Shown here: positions 34,825-44,032 of the stretch, piece by piece
Layout of the letters: each line of letters begins with the position of its first letter
Position numbering within the stretch: the stretch's first letter is position 1
From: Pseudopedobacter sp044361595
Lineage (GTDB): Bacteria > Bacteroidota > Bacteroidia > Sphingobacteriales > Sphingobacteriaceae
DNA length: 64,000 bases
Assembly (NCBI GenBank): GCA_044361595.1
Contig: JBIKIN010000017.1
Coordinates: 1-64,000 of the forward strand
Direction of reading: 5' to 3'
Notes under the pieces: generated by a model
What the model saw: the letters and a program-made list of their open reading frames with translations, nothing else
What the model was told of the DNA's origin: nothing
The model's database searches: none
Translations under genes and position numbers: made by a program

Positions 34825-35607
34825 TTAAGTTCTAAACAAAAAAGTAATTTGAGTAACAATAACTTCTTCTATAAATACTAAAAACATTCCTACCACAACA
34901 GATGAGTTAGCTGCTTTTCCTACACCTTCGGTTCCTTTAGAGGAATTATAACCTTGATAGCATCCTACCATACCAATGGTAAAACCAAATAATAAAGCTT
35001 TAAAAGTTGATGCGAAAATATCTAAAAAGGTAATTGATTCTAAAAAGGACTGTACAAAAGCTAAAAAACTAGTGCTTTCGGCAAGGGTAACATTTAAAAA
35101 TGCACCTAACAAGGCCACTAAAGCAGTATAAAAAGTTAAAATAGGCAAACAGATTGTGGTTGCAATAACTCGGGATACTACTAAAAAGCTAAAAGGATTA
35201 CTTGCAGAAACTTCCATTGCATCAATTTGCTCCGTTACTTTCATAGAGCCTAACTCTGCACCAATGCTAGAACCTACTTTTCCGGCAGATATTAATGCCG
35301 TTAGCAACGGGGCCAATGTTCTTAACATAGCTATACCAACTAATGATGGTAACCATGATGTTGCTCCAAATTCGGCAAGTGACGGCCGTGATTGTTTGGT
35401 GAAAACTACACCCGTAATAAAGCCAGTTAAAGAAATTAGCGCTAAAGACTTATAGCCTACTTGGTAACATTGTTTCAGAATTTCTTTACCCTCGTAAGGC
35501 GGAGTAAAAGCTTCTTTAAAAAACTTTGTTATGAAAATATGTACCTGGTATAATTCCAGAAACATATTGTCTAGCTTTTGCGCAATTTTAGATTTTTTTT
35601 TCTCCAA
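34825..35607 (-). CDS. mlaE: MlaE-family lipid ABC transporter permease
   Basis: This 260-residue permease has several membrane helices and the family segments RTLAPLLTALISAGKVGSSI, GAELGSMKVTEQIDAMEVSA and GCYQGYNSSKGTEGVGKAAN. The start at 35607 is TTG (reads MEKKKSK); the first in-frame ATG is 14 codons later (MFLELYQVH), so the exact start is uncertain. As the first gene of mlaEFD, it acts in outer-membrane lipid homeostasis and is unrelated to the PULs. Confidence 0.92.
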   Translation of the reverse strand: MEKKKSKIAQKLDNMFLELYQVHIFITKFFKEAFTPPYEGKEILKQCYQVGYKSLALISLTGFITGVVFTKQSRPSLAEFGATSWLPSLVGIAMLRTLAPLLTALISAGKVGSSIGAELGSMKVTEQIDAMEVSASNPFSFLVVSRVIATTICLPILTFYTALVALLGAFLNVTLAESTSFLAFVQSFLESITFLDIFASTFKALLFGFTIGMVGCYQGYNSSKGTEGVGKAANSSVVVGMFLVFIEEVIVTQITFLFRT

Positions 35608-35664
35608 AATATTTGAATGTACTTTGTTTATTTGTTATCTTTTGATTGAACCAAACAAACGATA

Positions 35665-35672
35665 CAAAAGTA
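35665..35672 (-). promoter_or_regulatory. Possible -7 element of the mla operon promoter
   Basis: The minus strand reads TACTTTTG, an exact match to the Bacteroidota TAnnTTTG element, 57 bases before the mlaE start codon. No clear TTTG box is seen at the -33 position. Confidence 0.35.
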
Positions 35673-35738
35673 TTAATTATTTAGTTAACACATTAACTTG
35701 CTATATACCCTAAATGTAAAAAAGATATTCTTAAGTGT

Positions 35739-37037
35739 TTATCTTAAAAAGTATCCATTAAAATCTACATTAATGTTAAAGGGAGCCATATAATTATTCA
35801 TTAAAACTGCGAACTCTATTTTACTAATTTTATTTTCTAGTTGGTAATTAGAGCTAAAGTCATATTTACTCTGCCAATCTGCCTCAAATTCTTGTTTAAT
35901 AGCAATAGGGTCTCGGCCTGTAACAAAGCTTATAAGCGATATTAAATTGCTTAATGTTAATGTTTCTACTTTGTTTTCTATAAACCAAATTCTAGAGCGT
36001 GGATATAAATCTATTAAAACAGCTTTTATATCACTAGCATTTACTTTTTCATTATTGTTAAATAAGCCCGTTTCAAAATCAAATTTTAAGACGCCCGAAG
36101 CAATTATTTTTTGAACCGGATACCAAGCCTTATCTGAAGTTTTAATATCTAAAACCGGAAATAAAAAGCTTTTGTAGGTGAACATTTCTCCTTGCGTAAT
36201 TCTAATATTTGCTTTAGATGGTGTAGTATCAAAAAATGGACCATAAGCAGATAATGCACCTACTGCCTGCCCCATATTTGTCCATAAGGCCAAATTTTTA
36301 AATTCTTCCGCATCATAGTCTTTAAAAATAGACATATTCACTACAAGCAAATTTTCTGTTTCGGTAGGTATAAAAATGCCTAATGGGAAATAGTGTAAAG
36401 AGCTATCTTTGCCAAATCCAGCCGAACCACTTGTACGGTATAATTTCTGAATGTCTTGATAAGGCTTGTTAATTTTAGCTTTTTGATAAGTTACAAGAGT
36501 AGTTGCTTTTCTGTTTTTATCTAAATTTATTAAACCAAACTCATCAGAAAAGCTGGTTTTAGTATTTGCAGTAGCGTCAACTAAAATTTTGCATCTAATT
36601 TCTTGTTTTTTACCATTTACCTCTATGGTAATCTCCCATCCATTTTTTTTCTGTACTACAGCAATAATAGGCGTGTTTTTTAATAAATCTAATTTAGGCG
36701 TGTTTTTAATTATTTTTTCTAAAACCTCTTGCGGGCTAGTTTTTACAGAATCGTTTATTTTATAATACAAATCTCTCCATTCTTTCCATAAACCCATATC
36801 AAAAGATGGTATATCCATTTTAGGCTCAATATCGCCAATAATGATGTTGCTAGACTCAATTAACAAAGCGTTAACTCCGCTTCTTGCCGCTTGTATAGCT
36901 GCTGATGTACCAGCTGCAGAACCACCTACAATAATAACATCCGGCTTGTATTGAGCGTGAACGTTAAGGGAAAGAAAGATTAAAATAATCCAAGAAATAG
37001 ACTTTATCATATTTTTAAATAACGATTGTAAGGTCAT
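35739..37037 (-). CDS. Secreted FAD-dependent oxidoreductase
   Basis: This 432-residue protein has an export signal (hydrophobic SWIILIFLSLNVHAQ) and then a Rossmann FAD site (VIIVGGSAAGTSAAIQAARS). LVDATANTK corresponds to the FAD_oxidored DASG-like block. A Met at residue 10 would give a tighter signal peptide than the first ATG. It belongs to the same broad family as the 758-residue protein of PUL 1 but lacks the C-terminal beta domain and is exported. No partner gene indicates its substrate. Confidence 0.7.
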   Translation of the reverse strand: MTLQSLFKNMIKSISWIILIFLSLNVHAQYKPDVIIVGGSAAGTSAAIQAARSGVNALLIESSNIIIGDIEPKMDIPSFDMGLWKEWRDLYYKINDSVKTSPQEVLEKIIKNTPKLDLLKNTPIIAVVQKKNGWEITIEVNGKKQEIRCKILVDATANTKTSFSDEFGLINLDKNRKATTLVTYQKAKINKPYQDIQKLYRTSGSAGFGKDSSLHYFPLGIFIPTETENLLVVNMSIFKDYDAEEFKNLALWTNMGQAVGALSAYGPFFDTTPSKANIRITQGEMFTYKSFLFPVLDIKTSDKAWYPVQKIIASGVLKFDFETGLFNNNEKVNASDIKAVLIDLYPRSRIWFIENKVETLTLSNLISLISFVTGRDPIAIKQEFEADWQSKYDFSSNYQLENKISKIEFAVLMNNYMAPFNINVDFNGYFLR

Positions 37038-37213
37038 ATCAGTTTTAGCTATTAAGAATTTAACAAAATTTAACTTTTAGCTCTTTTTGGGCATTGTAAA
37101 ATTTCAAATCTTGTCGTTTTAATTTTATTGGAATATAATTTGTATGCTAAACTATTGATTTTCTAATTATTTCAATTAATTTTAATTTGTAACCCAAATA
37201 TTTTCTTTTTTTT

Positions 37214-38035
37214 ATGATTAATGTATTGCCAATTTTCTCTGATTTAAATGAAGAGTACCTTAAATTACTTAAAGGTTTAAAGGCAACCGATTGGAATAAA
37301 AGCACAGTTTGTAAAGGCTGGGATATCAAGGCAATTACTGTTCATTTGTTAGATACCAATTTAAGAAGATTATCTATTGGAAGGGACGGGCATTCTTTTT
37401 TAAAAAACAAACAATTTGGGACTTATGAAGAATTAGTTACCTTTTTAAATGAGCTTAATGCCGAGTGGGTTTTAGCCATGAAAAGAGTAAGCAACGAAAT
37501 TATTATTGAGCTTTCAGAGATTTATCAAAACCAGCTTTTAGATTATTTTAATGATATAGATCCTTTCGATATGGCTTTGTTTCCGGTACGGTGGGCCGGT
37601 AAAGAACACTCGGAGAATTGGTTTGATATTGCCAGAGAATACACCGAGCGGTGGCTGCATCAACAACAAATAAGATTTGCACTTAATAATCAAATGTTAT
37701 TACAAAAGAAATTTTACGTACCTTATTTAGAAATTGTAATGCAAGCTTTGCCACATACCTACAGTAAAGTAAAAGCGCCATTAAATACCACTGTTAAGGT
37801 AGAAATTGTAGGCGAGAGTGGCGGGGTTTGGGTACTACAAAAAGAAAAAAACTTTTGGAGTTTTACAGATGATAAGGTGGCAAATCCAGATGCTTTAATT
37901 TATTTAGACCAACAAATTGCATGGCTTTTATTTAGTAAAGGGATAGACCCATTAGAAGCCGCTCAATATTATCAAATACATGGCGATGTAAGTTTAGCTA
38001 GCCATACCTTAAAAATGACGCCCATCATGGCTTAA
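37214..38035 (+). CDS. Maleylpyruvate isomerase N-terminal-domain (DinB-like) protein
   Basis: This 273-residue cytoplasmic protein has the MDMPI_N pattern DWNKSTVCKGWDIKAITVHL (first metal-type His44) and EYTERWLHQQQIR, which supplies the Glu and second His of a DinB-like four-helix bundle. Family relatives are metal-dependent thiol-linked isomerases or transferases. The C-terminal part (ALIYLDQQIAWLLFSKGI) resembles the family's SCP2-like tail. The substrate is unknown. Confidence 0.75.
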   Translation: MINVLPIFSDLNEEYLKLLKGLKATDWNKSTVCKGWDIKAITVHLLDTNLRRLSIGRDGHSFLKNKQFGTYEELVTFLNELNAEWVLAMKRVSNEIIIELSEIYQNQLLDYFNDIDPFDMALFPVRWAGKEHSENWFDIAREYTERWLHQQQIRFALNNQMLLQKKFYVPYLEIVMQALPHTYSKVKAPLNTTVKVEIVGESGGVWVLQKEKNFWSFTDDKVANPDALIYLDQQIAWLLFSKGIDPLEAAQYYQIHGDVSLASHTLKMTPIMA

Positions 38036-38120
38036 TACGCCCATCAATTTTAAAACCATTTTAAAGGTTTAAGTTTTGGCAAGATTTTGGTTATTGTTTC
38101 AGTAATAAAAAACAATAATT

Positions 38121-38408
38121 ATGGAAAATTCAGCAAAATCAAAATTAGCCCTAGGCTTATTATTAGGAGTTGCAGCGGGTGCGGCAGTTTATTATTTCAT
38201 GACTAACCCAAACGGGAAACAACAATTAGCTAACGCTGTAGATGCTGTTAAAGATTTTAGCACTAAAGCTAAAGAGATGGCCATCAATCAGTCGGGTAAA
38301 CTTGCAAACAGTGCTTCAGAAGCTTCTTCGCAGCTAATTTCAAAAACTCAAGATTTAACTTCTAAATTAGCTAACGAGGTTAGAACCAAGGTAGAGCAAA
38401 TTAGTTAA
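38121..38408 (+). CDS. YtxH-domain protein
   Basis: This 95-residue protein has one N-terminal membrane segment with a glycine/alanine-rich start (LALGLLLGVAAGAAVYYFMT), the TNPNGKQ turn typical of YtxH proteins, and an amphipathic helical tail. Related small proteins are often stress-linked; no specific role can be read here. Confidence 0.75.
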   Translation: MENSAKSKLALGLLLGVAAGAAVYYFMTNPNGKQQLANAVDAVKDFSTKAKEMAINQSGKLANSASEASSQLISKTQDLTSKLANEVRTKVEQIS

Positions 38409-38409
38409 A

Positions 38410-39333
38410 CTACTTTTTACCGGTCAAATTCAATACAATTACAGAACTATGGGTATAGCCTAGTGTATTACCGGGCTTTACCTTAAACTGTTTTTGAATA
38501 TAAATATCAACAATACCTTGTAATACTTTTCTTCTGTTTTCTCTGTAATCGTCCATAGCGTTAAACCTGTAAACTTTAATTTTTCCTTCTTTATCTACAG
38601 TTACAGATATGGTATGGGCAAAGTCTTTGTAAGCTGGCGAAATATTTACGTCATACTCTGGATATAAATAATCATAAGAGGCTGTTTTATTTTGTAAAAC
38701 ATCTTGTACAGATTTCTTTTCTATGGTAGTTATTTGGCTTTCGCCGATGAACTGCACTGGGTTATTAGTTGCAAAGAATTTAGACGAATCTTGAGGATTT
38801 GCATTAATCAACCGAGCTCTTTCTTGCACAAACAAACTATCTATCCTTCTAGGTTTTCGTAATTCTTCTACCGATTTCCTAATTTTTTTCAAATAAGCTT
38901 CAGAGTAAAAAGTCATAAAAACATCAGATCTAACATCTTTAGCAATTTGTTTAGCATTTACTTCTAACCGTTGTAATATGATGCTGTCTTTAGCAATTTG
39001 CTTCACTCTAAACCATTCCCTAGCAAAATTATACACCCCATCATGACTAAAAATTAAGTCAAAATCTATCATTTTATCTAAAGAAGGACTATAAGCTTGC
39101 ACCGATGTGTCTGATAAAAATTTAACCGCCCACTCTGGTTTTTGTCTAAAACCAAGCTCGTTAAAGGCAATTCCGCTAGCAAATGTTCTTCTTACTTCGT
39201 AATATTTAATTCCTTTTATGGGTTCAAATTGGAAAACTCTTTGGCTAATATCTTCTTTTGGACTGCTGCGATTACAGCCACAAAAGGCTAGCGTTAAAAG
39301 TAAAAAGGTAAAAATTTTAAATCGCGTCATCAT
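38410..39333 (-). CDS. Lipoprotein of unknown function
   Basis: This 307-residue protein has a lipobox at FCGCNRSS. The mature part is mixed alpha/beta with a charged helical middle (SVEELRKPRRIDSLFVQERA). The C-terminal DFAHTISVTVDKEGKIKVYR resembles a TonB-C-like strand region. It is convergent with the YtxH gene and lies downstream of the TonB receptor gene (53-base gap), so the two may form an operon. No family was recognised. Confidence 0.6.
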   Translation of the reverse strand: MMTRFKIFTFLLLTLAFCGCNRSSPKEDISQRVFQFEPIKGIKYYEVRRTFASGIAFNELGFRQKPEWAVKFLSDTSVQAYSPSLDKMIDFDLIFSHDGVYNFAREWFRVKQIAKDSIILQRLEVNAKQIAKDVRSDVFMTFYSEAYLKKIRKSVEELRKPRRIDSLFVQERARLINANPQDSSKFFATNNPVQFIGESQITTIEKKSVQDVLQNKTASYDYLYPEYDVNISPAYKDFAHTISVTVDKEGKIKVYRFNAMDDYRENRRKVLQGIVDIYIQKQFKVKPGNTLGYTHSSVIVLNLTGKK

Positions 39334-39386
39334 TACACTTGCGAAAATATGGTTTTTGTAAAAGATATCAGCTAAAATTTAATTTA

Positions 39387-41558
39387 TTAGAGTTTGAGTT
39401 TTATCCCTCCATTAATCACAAAACCATCTACTGGCGCATAAATATCTCTAAATTGTGGATTACTAATTGAGCCAGTATAAATAGTATCAAAACGGGATTG
39501 TCTAACATCAAATATGTTTTCAAAATTGATAAATAGCGAAAACTTTTCCCATATTTTTTCGGCCATTAAACCGTTTAGCCAATACGGTTTGCCGGTTTTA
39601 CCATCATTTAAATTTTGTTTGCTAAAATAATAGGCCTCTAAACCAATTTTAAGTTTTTCCTCTATCTCGTACATCAATACGTTGTTTAAGCGGTGTTTTG
39701 CAACTAGGGGAAAAGAACTGGTGATACCGTTTTGCTTTTGTGTTACATCTGCTAAAGTGTAACCTACAAAAAATTTAAAATCTTGATAGCTCAACTTTAC
39801 ATTTGTTTCTAAACCTTTGGTATTGATATTTCCTTTAGGCTGAGTAAACTCGTAGCTGTTATTACTATTTAAATTCAAAATTAATGGATTATCTACTTGT
39901 GTATAAAATAACAAAGTATTGATGCTAAAAAATAAATCATCAGTTAATAAGGTTTTATAATTCACATCTAGGTTTGTGCCAATAGATTGCTCCGCTTCTA
40001 CATTAGCTGTCTGTATAGGTAAAACATTTCTGTACTGAATGCGCTCTGTATCCTCTGTAAAAATAGTGGGTGTTTTGTAGCCTAAACCACCGCCAAATCT
40101 TAAATTTAAACTTTCATTTATGGTGTATAAAACCGATAATCTGGGTAATACAAATAAACCATATTGGTTTTGATAATCAGTTCTTAAACCGGTTTCTAAA
40201 ACTATTTTATCTGAAACATTTGTGGTGTTTTGAATAAAGCCACCAAGAGTAGTATAGTCATAATCTAATGCTTGGTTTGCCATTACATTTTGTTGTTTAA
40301 ATTGGTCTGTCCACAGGTTTAATCCCAATATCCATTCTGTTTTTGCCTTTTTAGTTTGATAATTCACCTCGCTAAAAGAAGAATTTTGTATTCCTTTAAA
40401 AATAAAACTAGGAATGTTTATCGTTCTGTTATAATAGTTATAGCTGTTTTTAAAGTTGATTTGGCTACCCTCGTTTAATTGATGTTTTAAAGTAGCCTGA
40501 GAACTAATTCTTTGTGTTGAGTTTTCTTCAAAGTAAGTGGCATAAGTTGTGGGGCTTTTTTTAATATAGCTAATATCGCCACCAGTTCGCTCCTCAAAAG
40601 TGGTGTTTATACCAAGAACTAAGTTTGTTTTAGAACTCAAATCAACAAACAATTTTGGGTTAAGCGTAAATCTATTAAATTGTGGTATGGCAGTTAAACC
40701 AATATTTGCAGGGTCATAAGCAGATCCTAAATTGTAGGCTGCAAATACAGTAGTCCCTATTTTATCTTTCTTTTTTCCGTAAAACAAACTCGCATCTAAA
40801 CCTAAGGCCGATGTGCCGTTAAGCATCAAGTTTAATTCTTTTTCTTCTGTAGGTGTTTTTGAAATTAGATTGACCAAACCTGCAATAGCACCTTCGCCAT
40901 ACAAAGTAGAAGAAGCACCTTTAATTACTTCAACCTGCTTTAAATCTAAGGGCGGAATTTGTAAAATACTTAAACCACCAGAAAATGCACCATATAAAGG
41001 GAAACCGTCTTTTAAAATTTGTGTGTATTTTCCATCTAAACCTTGTATCCTGATGCTAGAGTTATATGATGTGGCTGATGTTTGCTGCGTTTGAATTCCA
41101 GTACTTTCATTCAAAAGCATCCTAATATCGCCAGGTTTCATGTTTCCTTTTTCTTCCAATTCCTCGCCAGAAATAGCTTCTATTCTGGTAGGTTCAGCTT
41201 CTATGGTTCTGCTGCTTCTGGTAGATGTTACTATAATTTCTTCTAATTCCTCTTCCTCAGGGATTAGGTGTACCAATAAAGTGTCTTTTTGTGGTCGAGG
41301 TAAGTTTACGGTCAGCGTAGATTTTTGATAGCCTAATGCGCTAATATTAAGTGTAAATTTACCATCAGGGATATCCTTAATGATAATTAAACCTTCTGCG
41401 TTACCAATAGCTGCGGTTTTAAGAGGAGATAAAATTAGGATTGCGCCGATGATTGCTGAGCTATCTTTCTGATTAGCTATTTTAACTGTTAAGGTGTTTT
41501 GTGCTAAGGCAAAAAACGAGTTGAAAATGAGAATGTAAGAAAAAATCCATCTAAGCAT
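39387..41558 (-). CDS. TonB-dependent outer-membrane receptor
   Basis: This 723-residue receptor has a signal peptide (to about residue 19), a carboxypeptidase-regulatory-like domain (20-105), and a TonB-box-like segment (EELEEIIVTSTRSS). The plug ends in STLYGEGAIAGLVNLISK, and a 22-strand-type barrel ends in GFVINGGIKLKL. It is smaller than SusC and has no SusD partner. This suggests import of a metal chelate, vitamin or small siderophore rather than a glycan; the ligand is not evident. Confidence 0.9.
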   Translation of the reverse strand: MLRWIFSYILIFNSFFALAQNTLTVKIANQKDSSAIIGAILILSPLKTAAIGNAEGLIIIKDIPDGKFTLNISALGYQKSTLTVNLPRPQKDTLLVHLIPEEEELEEIIVTSTRSSRTIEAEPTRIEAISGEELEEKGNMKPGDIRMLLNESTGIQTQQTSATSYNSSIRIQGLDGKYTQILKDGFPLYGAFSGGLSILQIPPLDLKQVEVIKGASSTLYGEGAIAGLVNLISKTPTEEKELNLMLNGTSALGLDASLFYGKKKDKIGTTVFAAYNLGSAYDPANIGLTAIPQFNRFTLNPKLFVDLSSKTNLVLGINTTFEERTGGDISYIKKSPTTYATYFEENSTQRISSQATLKHQLNEGSQINFKNSYNYYNRTINIPSFIFKGIQNSSFSEVNYQTKKAKTEWILGLNLWTDQFKQQNVMANQALDYDYTTLGGFIQNTTNVSDKIVLETGLRTDYQNQYGLFVLPRLSVLYTINESLNLRFGGGLGYKTPTIFTEDTERIQYRNVLPIQTANVEAEQSIGTNLDVNYKTLLTDDLFFSINTLLFYTQVDNPLILNLNSNNSYEFTQPKGNINTKGLETNVKLSYQDFKFFVGYTLADVTQKQNGITSSFPLVAKHRLNNVLMYEIEEKLKIGLEAYYFSKQNLNDGKTGKPYWLNGLMAEKIWEKFSLFINFENIFDVRQSRFDTIYTGSISNPQFRDIYAPVDGFVINGGIKLKL

Positions 41559-41593
41559 AGTGCATCAAAATTAACACATGAAATTGATTTAAT

Positions 41594-41815
41594 TTAATCC
41601 ATTTCTGCCATTACCATTTCTTTTATTTTGGTGGCTTTTTCAAAATGGTCTAATTGATGTTTCATTATCCACCATTCTGCAACCTCCATTAATAATTCTG
41701 GGGTATCATTTTTATTAGCGAAGAATGCATAAAAAGATAAACCTACATTTTCGCCTTTAGCAGCAATTTTTTGGTTACAGATTGTTATTATTTTTTGGGA
41801 GATGGTTTTGTTCAT
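41594..41815 (-). CDS. Small hypothetical protein
   Basis: This 73-residue, probably cytoplasmic helical protein has the segment TPELLMEVAEWWIMKHQLDH. There is no signal peptide or known motif. It lies 35 bases upstream of the TonB receptor gene on the same strand and could be its operon partner. Confidence 0.55.
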   Translation of the reverse strand: MNKTISQKIITICNQKIAAKGENVGLSFYAFFANKNDTPELLMEVAEWWIMKHQLDHFEKATKIKEMVMAEMD

Positions 41816-41892
41816 TATTGATAATAAAGGTAGAGATTTTTAGATTTGTTTATCATGATTTAGGTTTGTTTCAGAGTTAATTATTTTTGAAA

Positions 41893-41965
41893 AATTGTCT
41901 GTAAGGACACAGACAATTGATTTTGATAAATATTTCAATTTTTCCTCAGTCTGTGTCCCCACAGA
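41893..41965. repeat. Two degenerate REP-like hairpins
   Basis: The first hairpin (41893-41918) pairs AATTGTCTGT with ACAGACAATT. The second (41950-41965) pairs TCTGTG with CACAGA around TCCC. Both are variants of the core hairpin found intact around the RAYT gene and form the left edge of the array. Confidence 0.75.
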
Positions 41966-41992
41966 TGAAAATCAAATACGTTAAATTAATTT

Positions 41993-42241
41993 TTACAAAT
42001 TCTTATTCAATATTTCTTTCTTTTTCTTTTGATGATTAAGATACACACCAATAAAAATTAGAATGATGGAGGGATAAAAAGTTATTCCTACTAATGGCCC
42101 AGTTCCATGAGCAAGATTTCCAGTAGTGATTATTCCCAAAGCGTCAAGCGCCATTACCGTAAAAAACGGAACGCTTCCTATTAGTAGAACAATGATTCCA
42201 ATTTTAGATAGGAGGTGTAAACTCTTCCATTTTAATTTCAT
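41993..42241 (-). CDS. Small two-helix membrane protein
   Basis: A protein of 82 residues starts at the ATG at 42241 (MKLKWKSLHLLSKIG); a TTG at 42262 would add seven residues. Two hydrophobic helices (IGIIVLLIGSVPFFTVMALD and ITFYPSIILIFIGVYL) precede a lysine-rich tail. It resembles no named family that I can identify. It is embedded in the REP array, with hairpins on both sides. Confidence 0.5.
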   Translation of the reverse strand: MKLKWKSLHLLSKIGIIVLLIGSVPFFTVMALDALGIITTGNLAHGTGPLVGITFYPSIILIFIGVYLNHQKKKKEILNKNL

Positions 42242-42315
42242 GATAATAAATTTAATTAGCAAGATAATAAAACTGTAGATTATTTAGGGGATAATTATGT
42301 GGCTATCCTTACCCT

Positions 42316-42455
42316 CGGTCTGTGTCCCCACAGACCGAAACCTTAATATTTAAAACTGTTAATATCAATAGTGAATGGTCTGTGGGGACACAGACCATGG
42401 AATAAACTTTTCCAATTTCATCTTTTTCCACCTCGGTCTGTGTCCCCACAGACCG
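42316..42455. repeat. REP/BIME-like cluster upstream side, three hairpins
   Basis: Three near-perfect hairpins lie here. 42316-42337 has stem CGGTCTGTG and loop TCCC; 42375-42398 has stem ATGGTCTGTG, loop GGGA and opposite orientation; 42434-42455 is identical to the first. The first two form an inverted pair with a 37-base spacer. The cluster lies just beyond the stop codon of the RAYT gene. Confidence 0.9.
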
Positions 42456-42466
42456 AAATACTAAAC

Positions 42467-43024
42467 TTAATATGCTTCAGATATATGAGTTAGAATATTA
42501 AAATCATCAATTCCAGTTGTATAGAATTTAGCTGAAGACCATTTATAGTCATTCTCATGATCTACCAATCTCCATTTTTCTTGCAAAGGATTTTCGTGGA
42601 TATATCCTACTTTTTGCAATACTTTTTCTCGTGAATCCATTAAAATTGCTAGAGGATCTCTTTGCCAAAATCTATATTTTCTCTCTGGTTCTACTACTTT
42701 AAATTGATCCAATAATACTGGATTATTTTGCTTTAGGAATTTTTGAAATTGATGAGCAGTAAATTTGTTAAAACTTGCGTATGGCATTTCTTTTCCGTTC
42801 ATTGCTTTCATTTCCCAAACAATATGAATATGATTTGGCATGATAACAAATGCGTAAACTGCGATTTTGTCTCTGGAAACTAAATCTTTTAACGTGTTTA
42901 TGATTATATTTTTAAATTCATCACCGGCTAATAAGTTTTTCCAGTCTTTGATAGTTGAAGTCCAGAAATAGACTTCATTAAGAAGCATAGTGGAGTTTCT
43001 TGGAGATTTAAATAAATCCATCAC
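42467..43024 (-). CDS. REP-associated tyrosine transposase (RAYT, Y1_Tnp)
   Basis: This 185-residue single-strand nuclease of the IS200/IS605-like Y1 group has the HUH-type metal site IMPNHIHIVW (His65, His67) and a candidate catalytic Tyr141 in VGYIHENPL. The conserved ENPL and WSSAKFY blocks are typical of RAYTs. Such proteins cut and rejoin REP hairpins at their base. Matching hairpins flank the gene on both sides. No IS200/IS605 ends or second transposase gene are seen, so it is a domesticated-type RAYT rather than an ordinary IS. Confidence 0.9.
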   Translation of the reverse strand: MMDLFKSPRNSTMLLNEVYFWTSTIKDWKNLLAGDEFKNIIINTLKDLVSRDKIAVYAFVIMPNHIHIVWEMKAMNGKEMPYASFNKFTAHQFQKFLKQNNPVLLDQFKVVEPERKYRFWQRDPLAILMDSREKVLQKVGYIHENPLQEKWRLVDHENDYKWSSAKFYTTGIDDFNILTHISEAY

Positions 43025-43073
43025 TAAATATAAAGACTTTAATGGATAATTATGGTTTTGGAGTTTTGGTTTT

Positions 43074-43095
43074 CGATCTGTGGGGACACAGACCG
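43074..43095. repeat. REP-like hairpin upstream of RAYT start
   Basis: The stem CGATCTGTG with CACAGACCG, loop GGGA, has one imperfect pair. It is in reverse orientation to the copy at 42434-42455, so the RAYT gene is bracketed by inverted REP copies. Confidence 0.85.
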
Positions 43096-43172
43096 AGGTG
43101 AAGAAAGCAACAGGTTAGGTTCTTTTATTTTATATCATTATATTCATACCAAAACAAAATATCAATTTATCA

Positions 43173-44000
43173 ATGAGTTACTTTTTAATATTACTATCAT
43201 CTCTTCTAGTTTTTTTAGATAGGAAGGAATTGTTTAATAGAAAAATCTTTAAAAAGCCTATTAAATACAGAGAATGGTCAATAATTACTTTAATGAGTTT
43301 CTCTATAATATTTAGTATTAAAGTAAAGATGGATGAAGATTTCGATTCAAAGTATTTAGGTACTACTGGAAGAATAAATTCATCAAAAATTAAAAGCCCC
43401 ATATTTTTAAAAACCAGTGATCAAAATGTAGAAATATCAAATGGAATATTTGATTTAGCTGAGTATGATCCTGTAAATTTCGGTAATAATGTATTAAAAG
43501 TATGGATAGAAGATGAGGTAATTAAAATTGATCTTGATGTCAAAAATAATGAAGGTTTTTTAGTTGCTCAAGTAAGAAATAATGAGTGGAAGCTCAATGA
43601 AGGCACTTACTTTGACAGAAATTTTGATGAGAAAGGACTAGAGATTAAAGATAAAAAAACCGGTAATATTATTCTTCAAGTTGACCTGATTGAAAAAAAT
43701 GTAATTTGTTTACAAGCAATTTTACCTTCTACCGATTCTACTGCTACTTATATTACTGGATGTGATTGTCCAATTTATGTTGTAAGTAGTATGTTAACGA
43801 AAGATAATGCAGTTGAAAGACAAAGAACTATAATGCCTATAATTCCAATATTTAAGTATCCATCTGATTTGTATAAAGGACAACGTGAAATTGATAGGCC
43901 GGTTCATCCAATGCAAACTTATGTTAATTCTATGAAAAAGTATTACTACATAAAAGGAGATAGCTATATTAGGAAGTCTGATCCTGAAATTTTAAGATAA
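43173..44000 (+). CDS. Hypothetical membrane-anchored protein
   Basis: This 275-residue protein has two short hydrophobic segments near the start (MSYFLILLSSLLVFL and WSIITLMSFSIIFSI) and a soluble, beta-rich remainder (VLKVWIEDEVIKIDLDVKNN). A CDC motif (GCDCPIYVV) lies near residue 200. I recognise no family. It lies between two parts of the REP array and is more AT-rich than trhO next to it, suggesting it may be acquired or accessory. Confidence 0.55.
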   Translation: MSYFLILLSSLLVFLDRKELFNRKIFKKPIKYREWSIITLMSFSIIFSIKVKMDEDFDSKYLGTTGRINSSKIKSPIFLKTSDQNVEISNGIFDLAEYDPVNFGNNVLKVWIEDEVIKIDLDVKNNEGFLVAQVRNNEWKLNEGTYFDRNFDEKGLEIKDKKTGNIILQVDLIEKNVICLQAILPSTDSTATYITGCDCPIYVVSSMLTKDNAVERQRTIMPIIPIFKYPSDLYKGQREIDRPVHPMQTYVNSMKKYYYIKGDSYIRKSDPEILR

Positions 44001-44032
44001 ATTATTTCTTAAATTTAAAGTTCTTCAACCCT

